The notes: generated by a model not told the origin, from the letters alone. Numbered from the stretch's first letter, positions 44,114-53,393 are shown. The stretch is 64,000 nucleotides of DNA from an uncultured Lachnospiraceae bacterium (GCA_910585005.1 CAJUCN010000005.1:148844-212843), one strand, 5' to 3'. Numbers and translations are program-made.

Positions 44114-44802
44114 TGGAATATCGGTTAGTCAGGAGCAGAAGAAAAACGATTGCGATCACGTTTGATGAAAATGCCAGGCTTGTAGTTAAAGCGCCTTATT
44201 GGCTGGATGATGAGAGGATTCGTGGTTTTGTTGAGGCAAAAGGAGAGTGGATCAAAGCCACGCAAACGAGGCTTCTGGCTGTACGGCAAAAAAATTTTCA
44301 GGGACGTCCTAAATTAGAAACAGGGGACCGGCTGCCATATTTAGGCGGTGAAAAAGTTCTAACGGTAGTCCGGGATGCCAGGGCCAGGGTCAAGGTCGTA
44401 AAAGCGGGGGACCGGATCATTATGTGGGTTCCCTATGAAGCGGATTACGAATTGCGGCGGATGCATTTAGAGAGATGGTATCGGTCAGAAGCGGCATACA
44501 TTTTTGATAAAAGGGCTGCAAAATACGCCCGGATAATTGGTGTAACCTATCATCAGATTCATATTAAGGATCAAAAAAGCCGTTGGGGAAGTTGCAGCGG
44601 GAAAGGAAATTTGAATTTTAACTGGCGGCTTGTCATGGCGCCAGGAGAAGTCCTTGATTATGTAGTGATACACGAATTGTGCCATTTAGTGCATATGAAC
44701 CATTCGCCGGAATTTTGGGAGTTGGTAGAGCGGAGCTGCCCGTCCTATGCCAAGCAAAAGAGATGGCTTAAGGCAAATGGTGAAACTCTCTATATCATTT
44801 AA
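44110..44802 (+). CDS. YgjP-like zinc metallopeptidase (M48-like, DUF45)
   Basis: 230 residues, overlapping the GH74-like gene at ATGA (a second ATG is at 44113). The zinc motif HELCHLVHMNHSPEFW has H-E-x-x-H plus a downstream His/Glu. It is preceded by the family hallmark KSRWGSCSGKGNLNFNWRLVMAP. YgjP-like proteins are predicted metal-dependent hydrolases whose substrates are not defined. The coupling to the GH74-like gene is probably for expression only. Confidence 0.92.
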   Translation: MMEYRLVRSRRKTIAITFDENARLVVKAPYWLDDERIRGFVEAKGEWIKATQTRLLAVRQKNFQGRPKLETGDRLPYLGGEKVLTVVRDARARVKVVKAGDRIIMWVPYEADYELRRMHLERWYRSEAAYIFDKRAAKYARIIGVTYHQIHIKDQKSRWGSCSGKGNLNFNWRLVMAPGEVLDYVVIHELCHLVHMNHSPEFWELVERSCPSYAKQKRWLKANGETLYII

Positions 44803-44846
44803 AAATGTGTTAGCAAATGAATCATATTTATTTACAGGAGACGATG

Positions 44847-45419
44847 ATGGAAGGATATCTACCTGGTGCAGAATGTAGTCAATGTAAGGGAAGATGCTGC
44901 CGTGAACGTGGCTGTTCTCTTTCTCCCCAGGACATGCACAGGGCGCTTGCCCGCAAAATGAAATCGGAATCTTTTCAACCAAAAGAAGGGGAACTGCGGG
45001 ATGCAGTTCTTTTTCTGCTTCAAAAAGAATCCGGAGATGCACGGTATGCCATTGACTATTTTAATACGGTCAAAGGCCCGGTTTTTTACTTGAGGATGCG
45101 GCACAAATGCCACACCTTCATTGGTGTGGATGGACTTGGAGAGTGCATTGCATTGACAGAAGAAGGATGCATTCTGGATGAAGGGCAGCGGCCTAAGGGG
45201 GGACGGTTTTTAAAAAGTTCCCCAGACGGGCATTGCATCCAGTATTATACACAGGAAATGATGGAGGAAGACTGGAAACCTTATCAGGAGACTCTGTCTT
45301 CGATCTGGAAAGAATATGAAGCCCGTTTCAGAAAGGATGGAACTTTTGAACGATGTGAGGAAGCTTATTTTGCATGGATGCGCCGCCAAAGACAAGCCGT
45401 AACATTGCCGCAAAAGTAA
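44847..45419 (+). CDS. YkgJ-like cysteine-cluster protein
   Basis: About 190 residues from 44847, chosen because AGGAG lies 6 bases upstream; an in-frame ATG at 44817 lacks a ribosome site. The N-terminal cluster CSQCKGRCCRERGC, with further Cys residues near MRHKCHTF and LGECIALTEEGCIL, matches the CxxCxxxCC metal-chelating type (YkgJ/UPF0153). It probably binds Zn or Fe-S. Function is unknown. Flagellin N-methylase FliB has a related cluster, but the rest does not match. It is last in the run of close-spaced genes from 35567. Confidence 0.75.
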   Translation: MEGYLPGAECSQCKGRCCRERGCSLSPQDMHRALARKMKSESFQPKEGELRDAVLFLLQKESGDARYAIDYFNTVKGPVFYLRMRHKCHTFIGVDGLGECIALTEEGCILDEGQRPKGGRFLKSSPDGHCIQYYTQEMMEEDWKPYQETLSSIWKEYEARFRKDGTFERCEEAYFAWMRRQRQAVTLPQK

Positions 45420-45430
45420 CGGGAATAAAG

Positions 45431-45459
45431 TCATAAACAAATTCTCCCTGACATACATT
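45431..45459 (+). promoter_or_regulatory. Sigma-E-type (mother-cell) promoter for spoIVA
   Basis: TCATAAA (45431-45437), 14 bases, CATACATT (45452-45459). This fits the B. subtilis sigma-E pattern (-35 with ATA core, -10 CATACAnT), and spoIVA is a known sigma-E gene. The start codon follows 28 bases after the -10. Confidence 0.7.
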
Positions 45460-45487
45460 TAACTAAGTATGGAGATGGAGGGTATTT

Positions 45488-46975
45488 ATGGACATAAATA
45501 GCAGAAAAGAATATGACTTGTACAGAGATATAAGGGAACGATGTGGAGGGGAAATATACATAGGTGTCGTAGGACCGGTCCGTACAGGGAAATCTACTTT
45601 TATCAAACGATTTATGGATCTGATGGTGCTCCCTAACATGTCCGACTCCTATGAAAAGGAGCGGGTGGTGGATGAATTGCCCCAAAGTGCAGGGGGTAAG
45701 ACCATCACCACAACAGAACCCAAATTTATACCGAAGGAAGCGGCAAAGCTGACGTTGGGAGAAGGGATCGAAGCCAGGGTGCGGTTGATCGATTGTGTAG
45801 GCTATATGGTGGAAGGCGCTGGAGGCCATATGGAAAATGATACGGAACGGATGGTGAAGACCCCTTGGTCGCCGGACGAAATTCCATTTACCCATGCAGC
45901 AGAGATTGGCACCAAAAAAGTAATCCGCGATCATTCCACAATAGGGATTGTGATTACCTGTGACGGCAGTTTTGGGGAAATTCCCAGAGAGAATTATATT
46001 CCCGCGGAAGAACGGACAGTAAAAGAGCTTAAGCAGCTTAGGAAGCCTTTTATCGTACTTATGAATACGGCAAGGCCTTATAGTGAGGAAGCAGTAAATC
46101 TCGCCGCAGAGATGGAGGAAAAGTATCAGGTTTCCGTCATGCCAGTGAACTGTGAACAGCTAAAAAAGGAGGATATTCATCAAATCCTGGAACATATGCT
46201 TTATGAATTCCCTCTTACCATGATTGAATTTTATATGCCTAAATGGGTGGAAATGCTTCCGGCCAGTCATAAGATGAAAGTGGATATTATTGACCGGGTC
46301 AAAGAGATCATGAAACAGTATAATTGCATCCGGGATGTGAAGAATCACCCCATTGCTATAGAAGGGCCTTTTATCAAAAAATGTAAAATGGACAGTATCA
46401 ATATGTCCGACGGTGGTATCAGGATATGGCTGGATGTAGATGATACCTGTTATTATGAGATGCTTAGCGAGATGGTGGGGGAGAATATTGATAACGAATA
46501 CCATCTTCTTTCTGTACTTAAGGAAATGGCTGCTATGAAAAAGGAATATGTGAAAGTGCTTCATGCCATTGATTCCGTAAGGCAAAAGGGATATGGGGTG
46601 GTAACGCCAGAGCGGAGCGAAATCCGTCTGGATAAACCGGAGGTCATCAGGCATGGGAATAAATTCGGTGTAAAGATCCGTGCGGAAAGTCCCAGTATCC
46701 ACATGATACGGGCCAATATTGAGACAGAAATTTCACCGATTGTCGGTTCCGAGGAGCAGGCACAGGATTTGATCCGTTTCATTTCTGATTCCAGCCAAAG
46801 CGAAGAAGGGATCTGGGATACCAATATTTTTGGAAAATCTGTGGAACAGCTTGTAAATGATGGAATCACAGGCAAACTTACCTTGATCGGGGAGGAGAGC
46901 CAGTTAAAGTTGCAGGAGACGATGCAAAAGATCGTCAATGATTCCAATGGCGGAATGGTGTGCATTATCATTTGA
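45488..46975 (+). CDS. spoIVA: Stage IV sporulation protein A
   Basis: A 495-residue morphogenetic ATPase of the spore coat basement layer. Walker A is GPVRTGKST (residues 29-37) within the conserved IYIGVVGPVRTGKSTFIKRF. The segments SAGGKTITTTEPKFIPKEA and RLIDCVGYMVEGA are characteristic. The C-terminus (QKIVNDSNGGMVCIII) matches the conserved end that binds the spore surface. It polymerises around the forespore and anchors the coat. A sigma-E-like promoter lies upstream and a terminator downstream, so it is a single-gene unit. Confidence 0.98.
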   Translation: MDINSRKEYDLYRDIRERCGGEIYIGVVGPVRTGKSTFIKRFMDLMVLPNMSDSYEKERVVDELPQSAGGKTITTTEPKFIPKEAAKLTLGEGIEARVRLIDCVGYMVEGAGGHMENDTERMVKTPWSPDEIPFTHAAEIGTKKVIRDHSTIGIVITCDGSFGEIPRENYIPAEERTVKELKQLRKPFIVLMNTARPYSEEAVNLAAEMEEKYQVSVMPVNCEQLKKEDIHQILEHMLYEFPLTMIEFYMPKWVEMLPASHKMKVDIIDRVKEIMKQYNCIRDVKNHPIAIEGPFIKKCKMDSINMSDGGIRIWLDVDDTCYYEMLSEMVGENIDNEYHLLSVLKEMAAMKKEYVKVLHAIDSVRQKGYGVVTPERSEIRLDKPEVIRHGNKFGVKIRAESPSIHMIRANIETEISPIVGSEEQAQDLIRFISDSSQSEEGIWDTNIFGKSVEQLVNDGITGKLTLIGEESQLKLQETMQKIVNDSNGGMVCIII

Positions 46976-47014
46976 AAAAGAACCGTATTAGCTGAATACA
47001 TGTACGGATTATTC

Positions 47015-47067
47015 ATTCTACGTCGTGAACGCTTTATCAGAGCGTGGCGGCGTAGAATTTTGTTTTT
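47015..47067 (+). terminator. Intrinsic terminator after spoIVA
   Basis: The arms ATTCTACG (47015-47022) and CGTAGAAT (47051-47058) enclose an inner ACGCT/AGCGT stem and are followed by TTTGTTTTT. Confidence 0.78.
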
Positions 47068-47132
47068 ATCAGAATGGCTGTTTTAGAAACTACGAAGAAA
47101 CCGGCCAAGGGAAAACTTTGTACATTGTTTCA

Positions 47133-47161
47133 TTGCGGCAGAGAGAATTTGGTGGTATAAT
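47133..47161 (+). promoter_or_regulatory. Sigma-A promoter with extended -10 for punA operon
   Basis: TTGCGG (47133-47138), 17 bases, consensus TATAAT (47156-47161), with TGG just before the -10 (extended -10 TGn). The punA start is 39 bases downstream. No purine riboswitch is recognisable between them. Confidence 0.75.
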
Positions 47162-47199
47162 GGCTACATTAATATTTTGCAAAGAAATGGGGGTTTTGT

Positions 47200-48021
47200 A
47201 TGAATACAGTCTATCAGAAGGTAGTAGAATGTTATGACAGCATAAAGGACAGGCTTCCTTTTACGCCTAAGGTTGCGTTGGTGTTAGGGTCAGGTCTTGG
47301 GAATTATGCAGATACGATGGATGTGCGTGAGGAAATTGCATACAGTGAAATCAAGAATTTCCCCGTGTCCACTGTTCCGGGACATGCAGGGAAATTTATT
47401 TTTGGATATGTAAAAGATGTTCCTGTTGTCTGTATGAAAGGAAGAGTTCACTATTACGAAGGCTATCCAGTGACAGATGTGGTGCTTCCAACAAGGCTTA
47501 TGAAGATGATGGGGGCGGAGATCTTATTTTTGACAAATGCATCAGGGGGAATTAACCCGGAATTTGGTGCAGGAAGTTTTATGCTGATCAGGGATCATAT
47601 TTCCTGCTTTGCACCCAATCCATTAGTTGGCGCGAATATTGATGAATTGGGATGCCGTTTCCCGGATATGAGTAAAGTATATGATGAAAAACTCCAAGAG
47701 ACAATCAGGAATACGGCTAAAGAGCAGGGAATCCCACTTAAAGAGGGGATTTACGTCCAGCTTACCGGACCTTCCTTTGAGTCTCCGGCTGAAATTCGGA
47801 TGCTCCGCACATTGGGGGCAGATGCAGTAGGGATGAGTACTGTGGTGGAGGCAATTACTGCAAACCACATGGGAATGAAAATCTGCGGGATTTCCTGTGT
47901 TGCCAATTTGGCGGCAGGAATGACAGACCAGCCTCTTACTCATGAGGAAGTACAGGCGGCTGCGGATAAAGCAGCTCCACTGTTTAAAAAGCTGGTTACA
48001 GAATCAATCTGTGCGTTTTGA
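47200..48021 (+). CDS. punA: Purine nucleoside phosphorylase
   Basis: A 273-residue trimeric-type PNP that splits inosine, guanosine and related nucleosides to base plus ribose 1-phosphate. Motifs: LVLGSGLGNYADTM (phosphate loop), PGHAGKFIFGYV, MKGRVHYYEGYP and the base-binding GPSFESPAEIRMLRTLGADAVGMSTVVEA. It heads a salvage operon with cdd and an amidohydrolase. It complements the nucleoside importer encoded at 35567-40494. Confidence 0.97.
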   Translation: MNTVYQKVVECYDSIKDRLPFTPKVALVLGSGLGNYADTMDVREEIAYSEIKNFPVSTVPGHAGKFIFGYVKDVPVVCMKGRVHYYEGYPVTDVVLPTRLMKMMGAEILFLTNASGGINPEFGAGSFMLIRDHISCFAPNPLVGANIDELGCRFPDMSKVYDEKLQETIRNTAKEQGIPLKEGIYVQLTGPSFESPAEIRMLRTLGADAVGMSTVVEAITANHMGMKICGISCVANLAAGMTDQPLTHEEVQAAADKAAPLFKKLVTESICAF

Positions 48022-48034
48022 CAGGAGGAGTGGA

Positions 48035-48484
48035 ATGGAACAAGCAGTAAATATTCAGGATATCCCTATTAGGGAGCTAATCCGTTCTGCACAGGAGGCA
48101 AGAAAAAGGGCATATGTTCCCTATTCAGGATATGCAGTGGGGGCGGCAGTGCTCACCAGGGAACTTCGCATTTATACGGGATGTAATATTGAAAATGCCT
48201 CCTATACCCCGACCATCTGTGCCGAGCGGTGTGCCATCAGCAAGGCTGTCAGCGAAGGAAACCGGAAATTCAAGGCAATTGCTGTTATGGGTGGGCCGCA
48301 AGGAGAAGACGGCGGTCAGTTCGCATTTCCCTGTGGCGTATGCAGGCAGGTGATGAGGGAATTTTCAGATCCAAAAGAATTTTTGGTAATTACGGCTAAA
48401 AGTGAAGAGGAATATCGGGTTTACCGTTTAGAACAACTCCTTCCGGAAAGCTTCGGCCCAGAGAACTTAATGAAGGAGGGATGA
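48035..48484 (+). CDS. cdd: Cytidine deaminase
   Basis: 149 residues from the ATG at 48035 (AGGAGGAG upstream); the frame is open further into punA but those starts are rejected. Zinc ligands Cys62, Cys100 and Cys103 and catalytic Glu64 are seen in TICAERCA and FPCGVCRQ. The substrate motif GCNIENASY is intact. It deaminates cytidine and deoxycytidine. Gap of 13 bases from punA and 3 bases to the next gene. Confidence 0.97.
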   Translation: MEQAVNIQDIPIRELIRSAQEARKRAYVPYSGYAVGAAVLTRELRIYTGCNIENASYTPTICAERCAISKAVSEGNRKFKAIAVMGGPQGEDGGQFAFPCGVCRQVMREFSDPKEFLVITAKSEEEYRVYRLEQLLPESFGPENLMKEG

Positions 48485-48487
48485 TTT

Positions 48488-49786
48488 TTGGACATTAGAT
48501 TTTATAATGCCAGGATCCTCACAATGGAGGAAGAACGGGATATTTTTTGGGGGGAAGTATGGGTCAGGGATGATCAGATCATTTATGTTGGGGACGGGCA
48601 AGAGAAGGATAAGATTTTCCGGGAACCATCCATAGGCGCAACGAAGTGGGAGCGGGAAATTGATTGCAATGGAAATCTACTGATGCCGGGCTTTAAAGAT
48701 GCACATACCCATTCCGGGATGACGCTTCTACGTTCTTTTGCAGATGATCTTCCCCTGGATGAGTGGTTAAATGGCCGGGTGTTTCCGGTAGAGGCCAAAA
48801 TGACAGCGGAAGATATTTATGAACTTTCAAAGCTTGCGATCCTGGAATATCTATCCAGTGGCATTACAGCGGTTTTTGATATGTATCTTACTCCTGAGTC
48901 CATTGCTGATGCTTTTGACGATATGGGGATGCGGTGTGTCCAGGTGGGGGCAGTGAATAATTTCAGCCAATCCCTGGAACTGGTGGAGGAGATGTATCAA
49001 AAGCTGAACCGCCGAAGCCCGCTGCAGTCTTATATTCTCGGTTTCCATGCAGAATATACCTGTTCTAAGGAACTTTTAGAGGGGATTGCGGCCTTATCCC
49101 ATAAGTATAAGGCTCCGGTATTCACACACTTAGCGGAAACAGAAGGGGAAGTAAAGGGATGCAGGCAAAGATACGGGATGACGCCGATGGAATTTCTCGA
49201 TTCGCTGGGGATTTTTGATCATGGCGGAGGAGGGTACCATTGTGTGCATATGACATCGTCAGATATTGCCATTATGAAAAAAAGAGGATTGTACGCAGTG
49301 ACTAATCCGGGGTCAAATATAAAGTTGGCAAGTGGAATCGCACCAATATCAGAATATCTGAAAGAAGGGATCCCGGTGGCGATCGGAACGGATGGGCCGG
49401 CAAGCAATAATTGCCTTGATATGTTCCGGGAAATGTTCCTTGTTACGGGACTTGCTAAATTGAGAGAAAAGGATGCGGCCGCTGTTGATGGCCTTACTGT
49501 TTTAAAAATGGCGACAGTGAATGGCGCACATGCCATGGGATTGTTGGATGCGGATGTTTTGGCGGAAGGAAAAAAGGCAGATATGATCCTTATTGATCTC
49601 AACCAGCCTAATATGCAGCCTCTTAATAACATTGCCAAAAATCTTGTGTATAGCGGAAGCAAACAAAATGTAATGATTACTATGGTAGGGGGGCGGATCC
49701 TCTACGAGAAAGGAGAATTTTATACTGCTGGAAAGCCAGAGGAAATTTACCGTAAGGCCAATGAGATTATAAGCAGCCTTTCATAG
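48488..49786 (+). CDS. Amidohydrolase of the SAH/MTA deaminase-like (TrzA/AtzA) family
   Basis: 432 residues from a TTG start preceded by AAGGAGGG. The metal site shows HTHSG after MPGFKDA, then FTHLAETEGE, the HCVHMTSSDIAIM histidine and the late Asp in IGTDGPASNN. This set fits the adenosine/S-adenosylhomocysteine/5'-methylthioadenosine deaminase group. The punA-cdd context favours a nucleoside or nucleobase substrate, but it cannot be assigned exactly from sequence. The end HGA...GADVLAEGKKADMILID-like pattern is standard. Confidence 0.88.
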   Translation: MDIRFYNARILTMEEERDIFWGEVWVRDDQIIYVGDGQEKDKIFREPSIGATKWEREIDCNGNLLMPGFKDAHTHSGMTLLRSFADDLPLDEWLNGRVFPVEAKMTAEDIYELSKLAILEYLSSGITAVFDMYLTPESIADAFDDMGMRCVQVGAVNNFSQSLELVEEMYQKLNRRSPLQSYILGFHAEYTCSKELLEGIAALSHKYKAPVFTHLAETEGEVKGCRQRYGMTPMEFLDSLGIFDHGGGGYHCVHMTSSDIAIMKKRGLYAVTNPGSNIKLASGIAPISEYLKEGIPVAIGTDGPASNNCLDMFREMFLVTGLAKLREKDAAAVDGLTVLKMATVNGAHAMGLLDADVLAEGKKADMILIDLNQPNMQPLNNIAKNLVYSGSKQNVMITMVGGRILYEKGEFYTAGKPEEIYRKANEIISSLS

Positions 49787-49862
49787 GATGGCTTATCCGG
49801 CACAGTGGATCGACAGGTACGATATGATAACAGTTACGAGATAACAATATGGGGGAGAAATA

Positions 49863-51584
49863 GTGAGTAAAAAAACAAATCAGAAAAAGAATATAAAAAT
49901 ATGGAACTCTATCAAGACAAGAATTGTGCTGCTTGTTATTATTGCAATTATGGCAACGGTACTGACTATGCTGCTGCTCAGTGTGCCGGCCATTCGCCAT
50001 AATGTAACGGAACTAACGCAAAACTATATGAACGATCTTGCGATTGTTACCGGGGATTCTATTGAACGGGAAATAGAATTTGCAGGGGCTGAAGCAGTGC
50101 TTGTACCGGCAGAATTAGAAGATCTGACTGGTGGGATCAGCATTTCCGGCATGGATTCCAGTTACGCTTATGTCGTGGCAGCGGATGGGACTATGCTATA
50201 TCATCCTACGGCGGATAAAATTGGACAGCCGGTGGAAAATGATGCAGTAAATCAGCTTCTTGGGCAGATTTCATCGGGAAACAGGCCTGAAACCAGCGTT
50301 ATCCAATATCATTTTAAAGGGGTTGTCAAATATGCATCTTACTATATTGGTCAAAACCTTGATTATATTGTGGTGATCACGGCAGATGAAGATGAGGCGC
50401 TTGCAAGCCTTCATTCTATGATGACCAAATGTATTATAGGCGGTATTCTGGCGCTTATTATTTGGGGGATCATTGAATTTATTTTTGCAGTGTTGTTAGT
50501 GAAACCGATCCAGAACATAACAGATATGGTTGCAAAATTGGCAGAACTGGATTTCACGGACAAAGAAGGGTTACAGGAAGCATTAAATAAGCGAAACGAT
50601 GAAACCGGGCTTATGGGCCGTTCCATTGGAGCGCTCCGCAATGAGTTAGTTGATGTAGTTCGGAAAATATCAGGGCAAAGTGCGGAATTACATGAAGCTT
50701 CAGCGACAATGAACAACAGCGCTGTAGAAACCTCTCAGGCAGTGGAACAGGTGGAGCTTGCAGTTTCTGAAATTGCCCAGGGTGCAACGGCACAGGCTCA
50801 GGAAACACAGACGGCAACAGAAAATGTTATCGTTATGGGGAGCATGATCGAGGAAACCAATATTGAGGTGGAAAATTTAAGGGACAATGCGCGCACCATG
50901 CGTAGTGCAGGAGAAAAAGCAATGACAATTCTTGCTGAATTGAACCAGGTAAACCAAAAGACGAAGGAAGCCATTGAAGAGATTTATGAGCAGACCAATA
51001 CCACCAATGTTTCCGCGTTAAAGATCAAAGAGGCTACGGATATGATTACGGATATTGCGGAGGAGACAAACCTGTTATCCTTAAATGCATCTATTGAAGC
51101 GGCACGGGCCGGGGAACAGGGAAGGGGATTTGCTGTTGTGGCATCCCAGATCCAAAAACTGTCTGAGCAGTCAAATGAGTCGGCAAGACAGATTGCAGAG
51201 ATCATTAACCTTTTGATCACAGATTCGGAAAGGACAGTTGAGACGATGGAGGAGGTAAAAGCTGTTATCTCCAAACAAAATGAATATGTCAGGAACACGG
51301 AAAGCGCGTTCACAGACGTCAAGAATGGCATTGATAAGTCTATTGACAGTGTACGGGTCATTTCAAGTAAAACAAGGGAGCTGAATGAAGCAAGGGTGAA
51401 AGTAGTCGATATCGTACAGGATCTGACGGCGATTGCAGAAGAAAATGCCGCAAGCACCCAGGAAACATCAGCGTCAGCGGCGGAGATGAGTTCTATTATG
51501 GGATCCATTTCAGATAATGCAAAACGGTTAAGTGAAATTGCAGACGAATTGAATGATAATGTCAGACAATTTATTGTAGAATAA
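49863..51584 (+). CDS. Methyl-accepting chemotaxis protein
   Basis: 573 residues from a GTG start preceded by GGGGGAG. Two transmembrane helices (about 17-40 and 184-208) flank a roughly 140-residue extracytoplasmic Cache-like sensor with YAYVVAADGTMLYHP. Then a HAMP domain and a long coiled-coil signalling domain follow, with hairpin tip EETNLLSLNASIEAARAGEQ. It feeds a CheA/CheW pathway, implying the organism is or was motile. No che genes are adjacent. The ligand is unknown. Confidence 0.95.
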   Translation: MSKKTNQKKNIKIWNSIKTRIVLLVIIAIMATVLTMLLLSVPAIRHNVTELTQNYMNDLAIVTGDSIEREIEFAGAEAVLVPAELEDLTGGISISGMDSSYAYVVAADGTMLYHPTADKIGQPVENDAVNQLLGQISSGNRPETSVIQYHFKGVVKYASYYIGQNLDYIVVITADEDEALASLHSMMTKCIIGGILALIIWGIIEFIFAVLLVKPIQNITDMVAKLAELDFTDKEGLQEALNKRNDETGLMGRSIGALRNELVDVVRKISGQSAELHEASATMNNSAVETSQAVEQVELAVSEIAQGATAQAQETQTATENVIVMGSMIEETNIEVENLRDNARTMRSAGEKAMTILAELNQVNQKTKEAIEEIYEQTNTTNVSALKIKEATDMITDIAEETNLLSLNASIEAARAGEQGRGFAVVASQIQKLSEQSNESARQIAEIINLLITDSERTVETMEEVKAVISKQNEYVRNTESAFTDVKNGIDKSIDSVRVISSKTRELNEARVKVVDIVQDLTAIAEENAASTQETSASAAEMSSIMGSISDNAKRLSEIADELNDNVRQFIVE

Positions 51585-51627
51585 TTATAGATTAACGGTC
51601 AGCATGCAGGCCGTGGCAGGAGTTGAT

Positions 51628-53328
51628 ATGGAATATCTGATTTTTGCAATAGCGTTAGTGCTTGTTTTGTTGGTGTTGATGCTAAAAGGATATGCAGACT
51701 ATAAGCGGGATGAAAAACAGTTCATTAAAAGGCTTTATGATGAGTATGGGATTTTACCCCAAAAGGAATATAAGGCAGGTCAGTTTGAAAATATCTCCCA
51801 CTATTTTATGAAACATAGGCAAGGTTTTTATGTGGACGATATTACATGGAATGACCTGAATATGGACGAGATCTTCAAAGAAATGAATTATACATGGTCT
51901 GCCGCAGGAGAAGAATACCTGTACTATTTGCTCCGCACCCCCTGCATGGATAAAGAGGAGTTAAGGCAAAGAGAAAAGATTATTGAATATTTTCGTCAAA
52001 AGAAAGAGGAACGTGTAAGATTCCAGTTCCTTTTTTCAAAGCTGGGCAGATGCGGAAAATTTTCTATCTATGATTATTTGGACTATCTGGACAATCTGGA
52101 AGTAGGAAGTAACCTGCCGCATTACTTTTCGTTGGTAATGCTTGCTCTTTCCATCTGTGTTTTGTTTGTCAACATTCCGTTCGGCCTGGTAGCGTTGGTA
52201 TGTATTTTGGTTTACAATAACCTGACATATTTTCAGTACCAGAAAAAGATCGACCCATATATTATTAGTTTTGCCTACGTCTTCCGTCTGTTGGATGCGG
52301 TAGACGGTATGAAGAACCAAGAGATTCCTGTTTTAAAAGAAGATCTGGAGACATTAAGATTACACAGGAGTTCTATGAACATGTTTAAAGCAGGATCGTA
52401 TATTGTGATGTCTGGGGCACGAATGACTGGTACAGCCGGAAATCCTCTGGATATGATATTGGATTGGCTTCGTATGGGCTTTCATTTGGATCTGATTAAG
52501 TTTAACCAGATGCTTTCAGAAGTCAGGAAACACATTAGTGAAATTGACAGTATGATCACGATTTTGGGAAGGATCGAATCAATGATCGCCATAGGCGCGT
52601 ACAGGGAGTCTCATGCATATTGTGTCCCTGAGTTTGTAGACCGGACGCAGATAGAAGCGACAGAAATGGTTCATCCACTTTTGTCAGATCCGGTTTCAAA
52701 CGATATTTCGGTAGAAGGAAACATCCTGGTCACTGGTTCAAATGCTTCCGGCAAATCCACCTTTCTTAAAACGGTGGCTGTCAATGCAATCTTAGCTCAA
52801 ACAGTCCATACCTGCCTGGCCAAGGGTTTTCGTACAGGGATGTTCCGGGTGTGTTCTTCTATGACGCTTCGGGATGATATGCAGGGAGGGAGCAGCTACT
52901 ATATGGTAGAAATCAAGGCCCTTAAAAGAATACTTGATTTGATCTCCGATGGAGATAAGACACCGGTTTTGTGTTTTGTGGACGAGGTTTTAAGAGGGAC
53001 GAATACCGTAGAACGCATTGCCGCTTCTACAGAAATTCTGCGTAGTATGAGCCGTCAGAATTGTATTTGTTTTGCGGCGACTCATGATATTGAATTGACT
53101 CATTTGTTGGAGAAGGACTACTGTAATTATCACTTTGAAGAGGAAATCGAGGATAATGACATTTCTTTCAGTTATAAAATATTAAATGGGCGGGCGACCA
53201 CCCGCAATGCGATTAAACTTCTTGGTATTATGGGATATGACAGTTCGATCATTCATGAAGCGGAAGAAATGGCGGAGGCTTTCTTAAGAACAGGGCACTG
53301 GCTTGGTATTGACTTACAAAAAGTGTGA
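51628..53328 (+). CDS. Membrane-anchored MutS-family ATPase
   Basis: 566 residues from the ATG at 51628 (AGGAG 6 bases before; an upstream ATG at 51604 lacks a site). An N-terminal transmembrane helix spans residues 2-19 and a second hydrophobic pair lies around residues 170-205. The helical core resembles the MutS lever/clamp region, and the C-terminal ATPase has Walker A GSNASGKS (370-377), TLRDDMQGGSSYYMVEIKAL and Walker B LCFVDEVLRGTNTVERIAAS. It has no mismatch-recognition domain, so it is unlikely to act in classical mismatch repair. The family is known in Bacillota and Bacteroidetes without a defined function. A small membrane protein gene follows. Confidence 0.88.
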   Translation: MEYLIFAIALVLVLLVLMLKGYADYKRDEKQFIKRLYDEYGILPQKEYKAGQFENISHYFMKHRQGFYVDDITWNDLNMDEIFKEMNYTWSAAGEEYLYYLLRTPCMDKEELRQREKIIEYFRQKKEERVRFQFLFSKLGRCGKFSIYDYLDYLDNLEVGSNLPHYFSLVMLALSICVLFVNIPFGLVALVCILVYNNLTYFQYQKKIDPYIISFAYVFRLLDAVDGMKNQEIPVLKEDLETLRLHRSSMNMFKAGSYIVMSGARMTGTAGNPLDMILDWLRMGFHLDLIKFNQMLSEVRKHISEIDSMITILGRIESMIAIGAYRESHAYCVPEFVDRTQIEATEMVHPLLSDPVSNDISVEGNILVTGSNASGKSTFLKTVAVNAILAQTVHTCLAKGFRTGMFRVCSSMTLRDDMQGGSSYYMVEIKALKRILDLISDGDKTPVLCFVDEVLRGTNTVERIAASTEILRSMSRQNCICFAATHDIELTHLLEKDYCNYHFEEEIEDNDISFSYKILNGRATTRNAIKLLGIMGYDSSIIHEAEEMAEAFLRTGHWLGIDLQKV

Positions 53329-53337
53329 TGCTATTAT
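53309..53337 (+). promoter_or_regulatory. Internal promoter for the small membrane protein gene
   Basis: TTGACT (53309-53314), 17 bases, TATTAT (53332-53337), lying across the end of the MutS-like gene and 57 bases before the small gene. Confidence 0.55.
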
Positions 53338-53393
53338 TATTCAATAAAACATATTTTAAATAATTTTAATAAATAGAAAGGTTTGGTGCGGAC

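Noticed and set aside
46976..47199. Purine riboswitch upstream of punA
   Set aside because: The space after the mapped promoter is only about 38 bases, and the conserved purine-riboswitch core is not seen upstream either. The hairpin present is explained as the spoIVA terminator.
47025..47237. A 70-codon plus-strand frame between spoIVA and punA
   Set aside because: It spans the spoIVA terminator and the punA promoter, runs into punA and has no ribosome site.
51628..53328. Annotation as classical MutS or MutS2
   Set aside because: It lacks the mismatch-recognition domain of MutS and the Smr domain of MutS2, and it has membrane helices, so it is listed as a MutS-family membrane ATPase instead.
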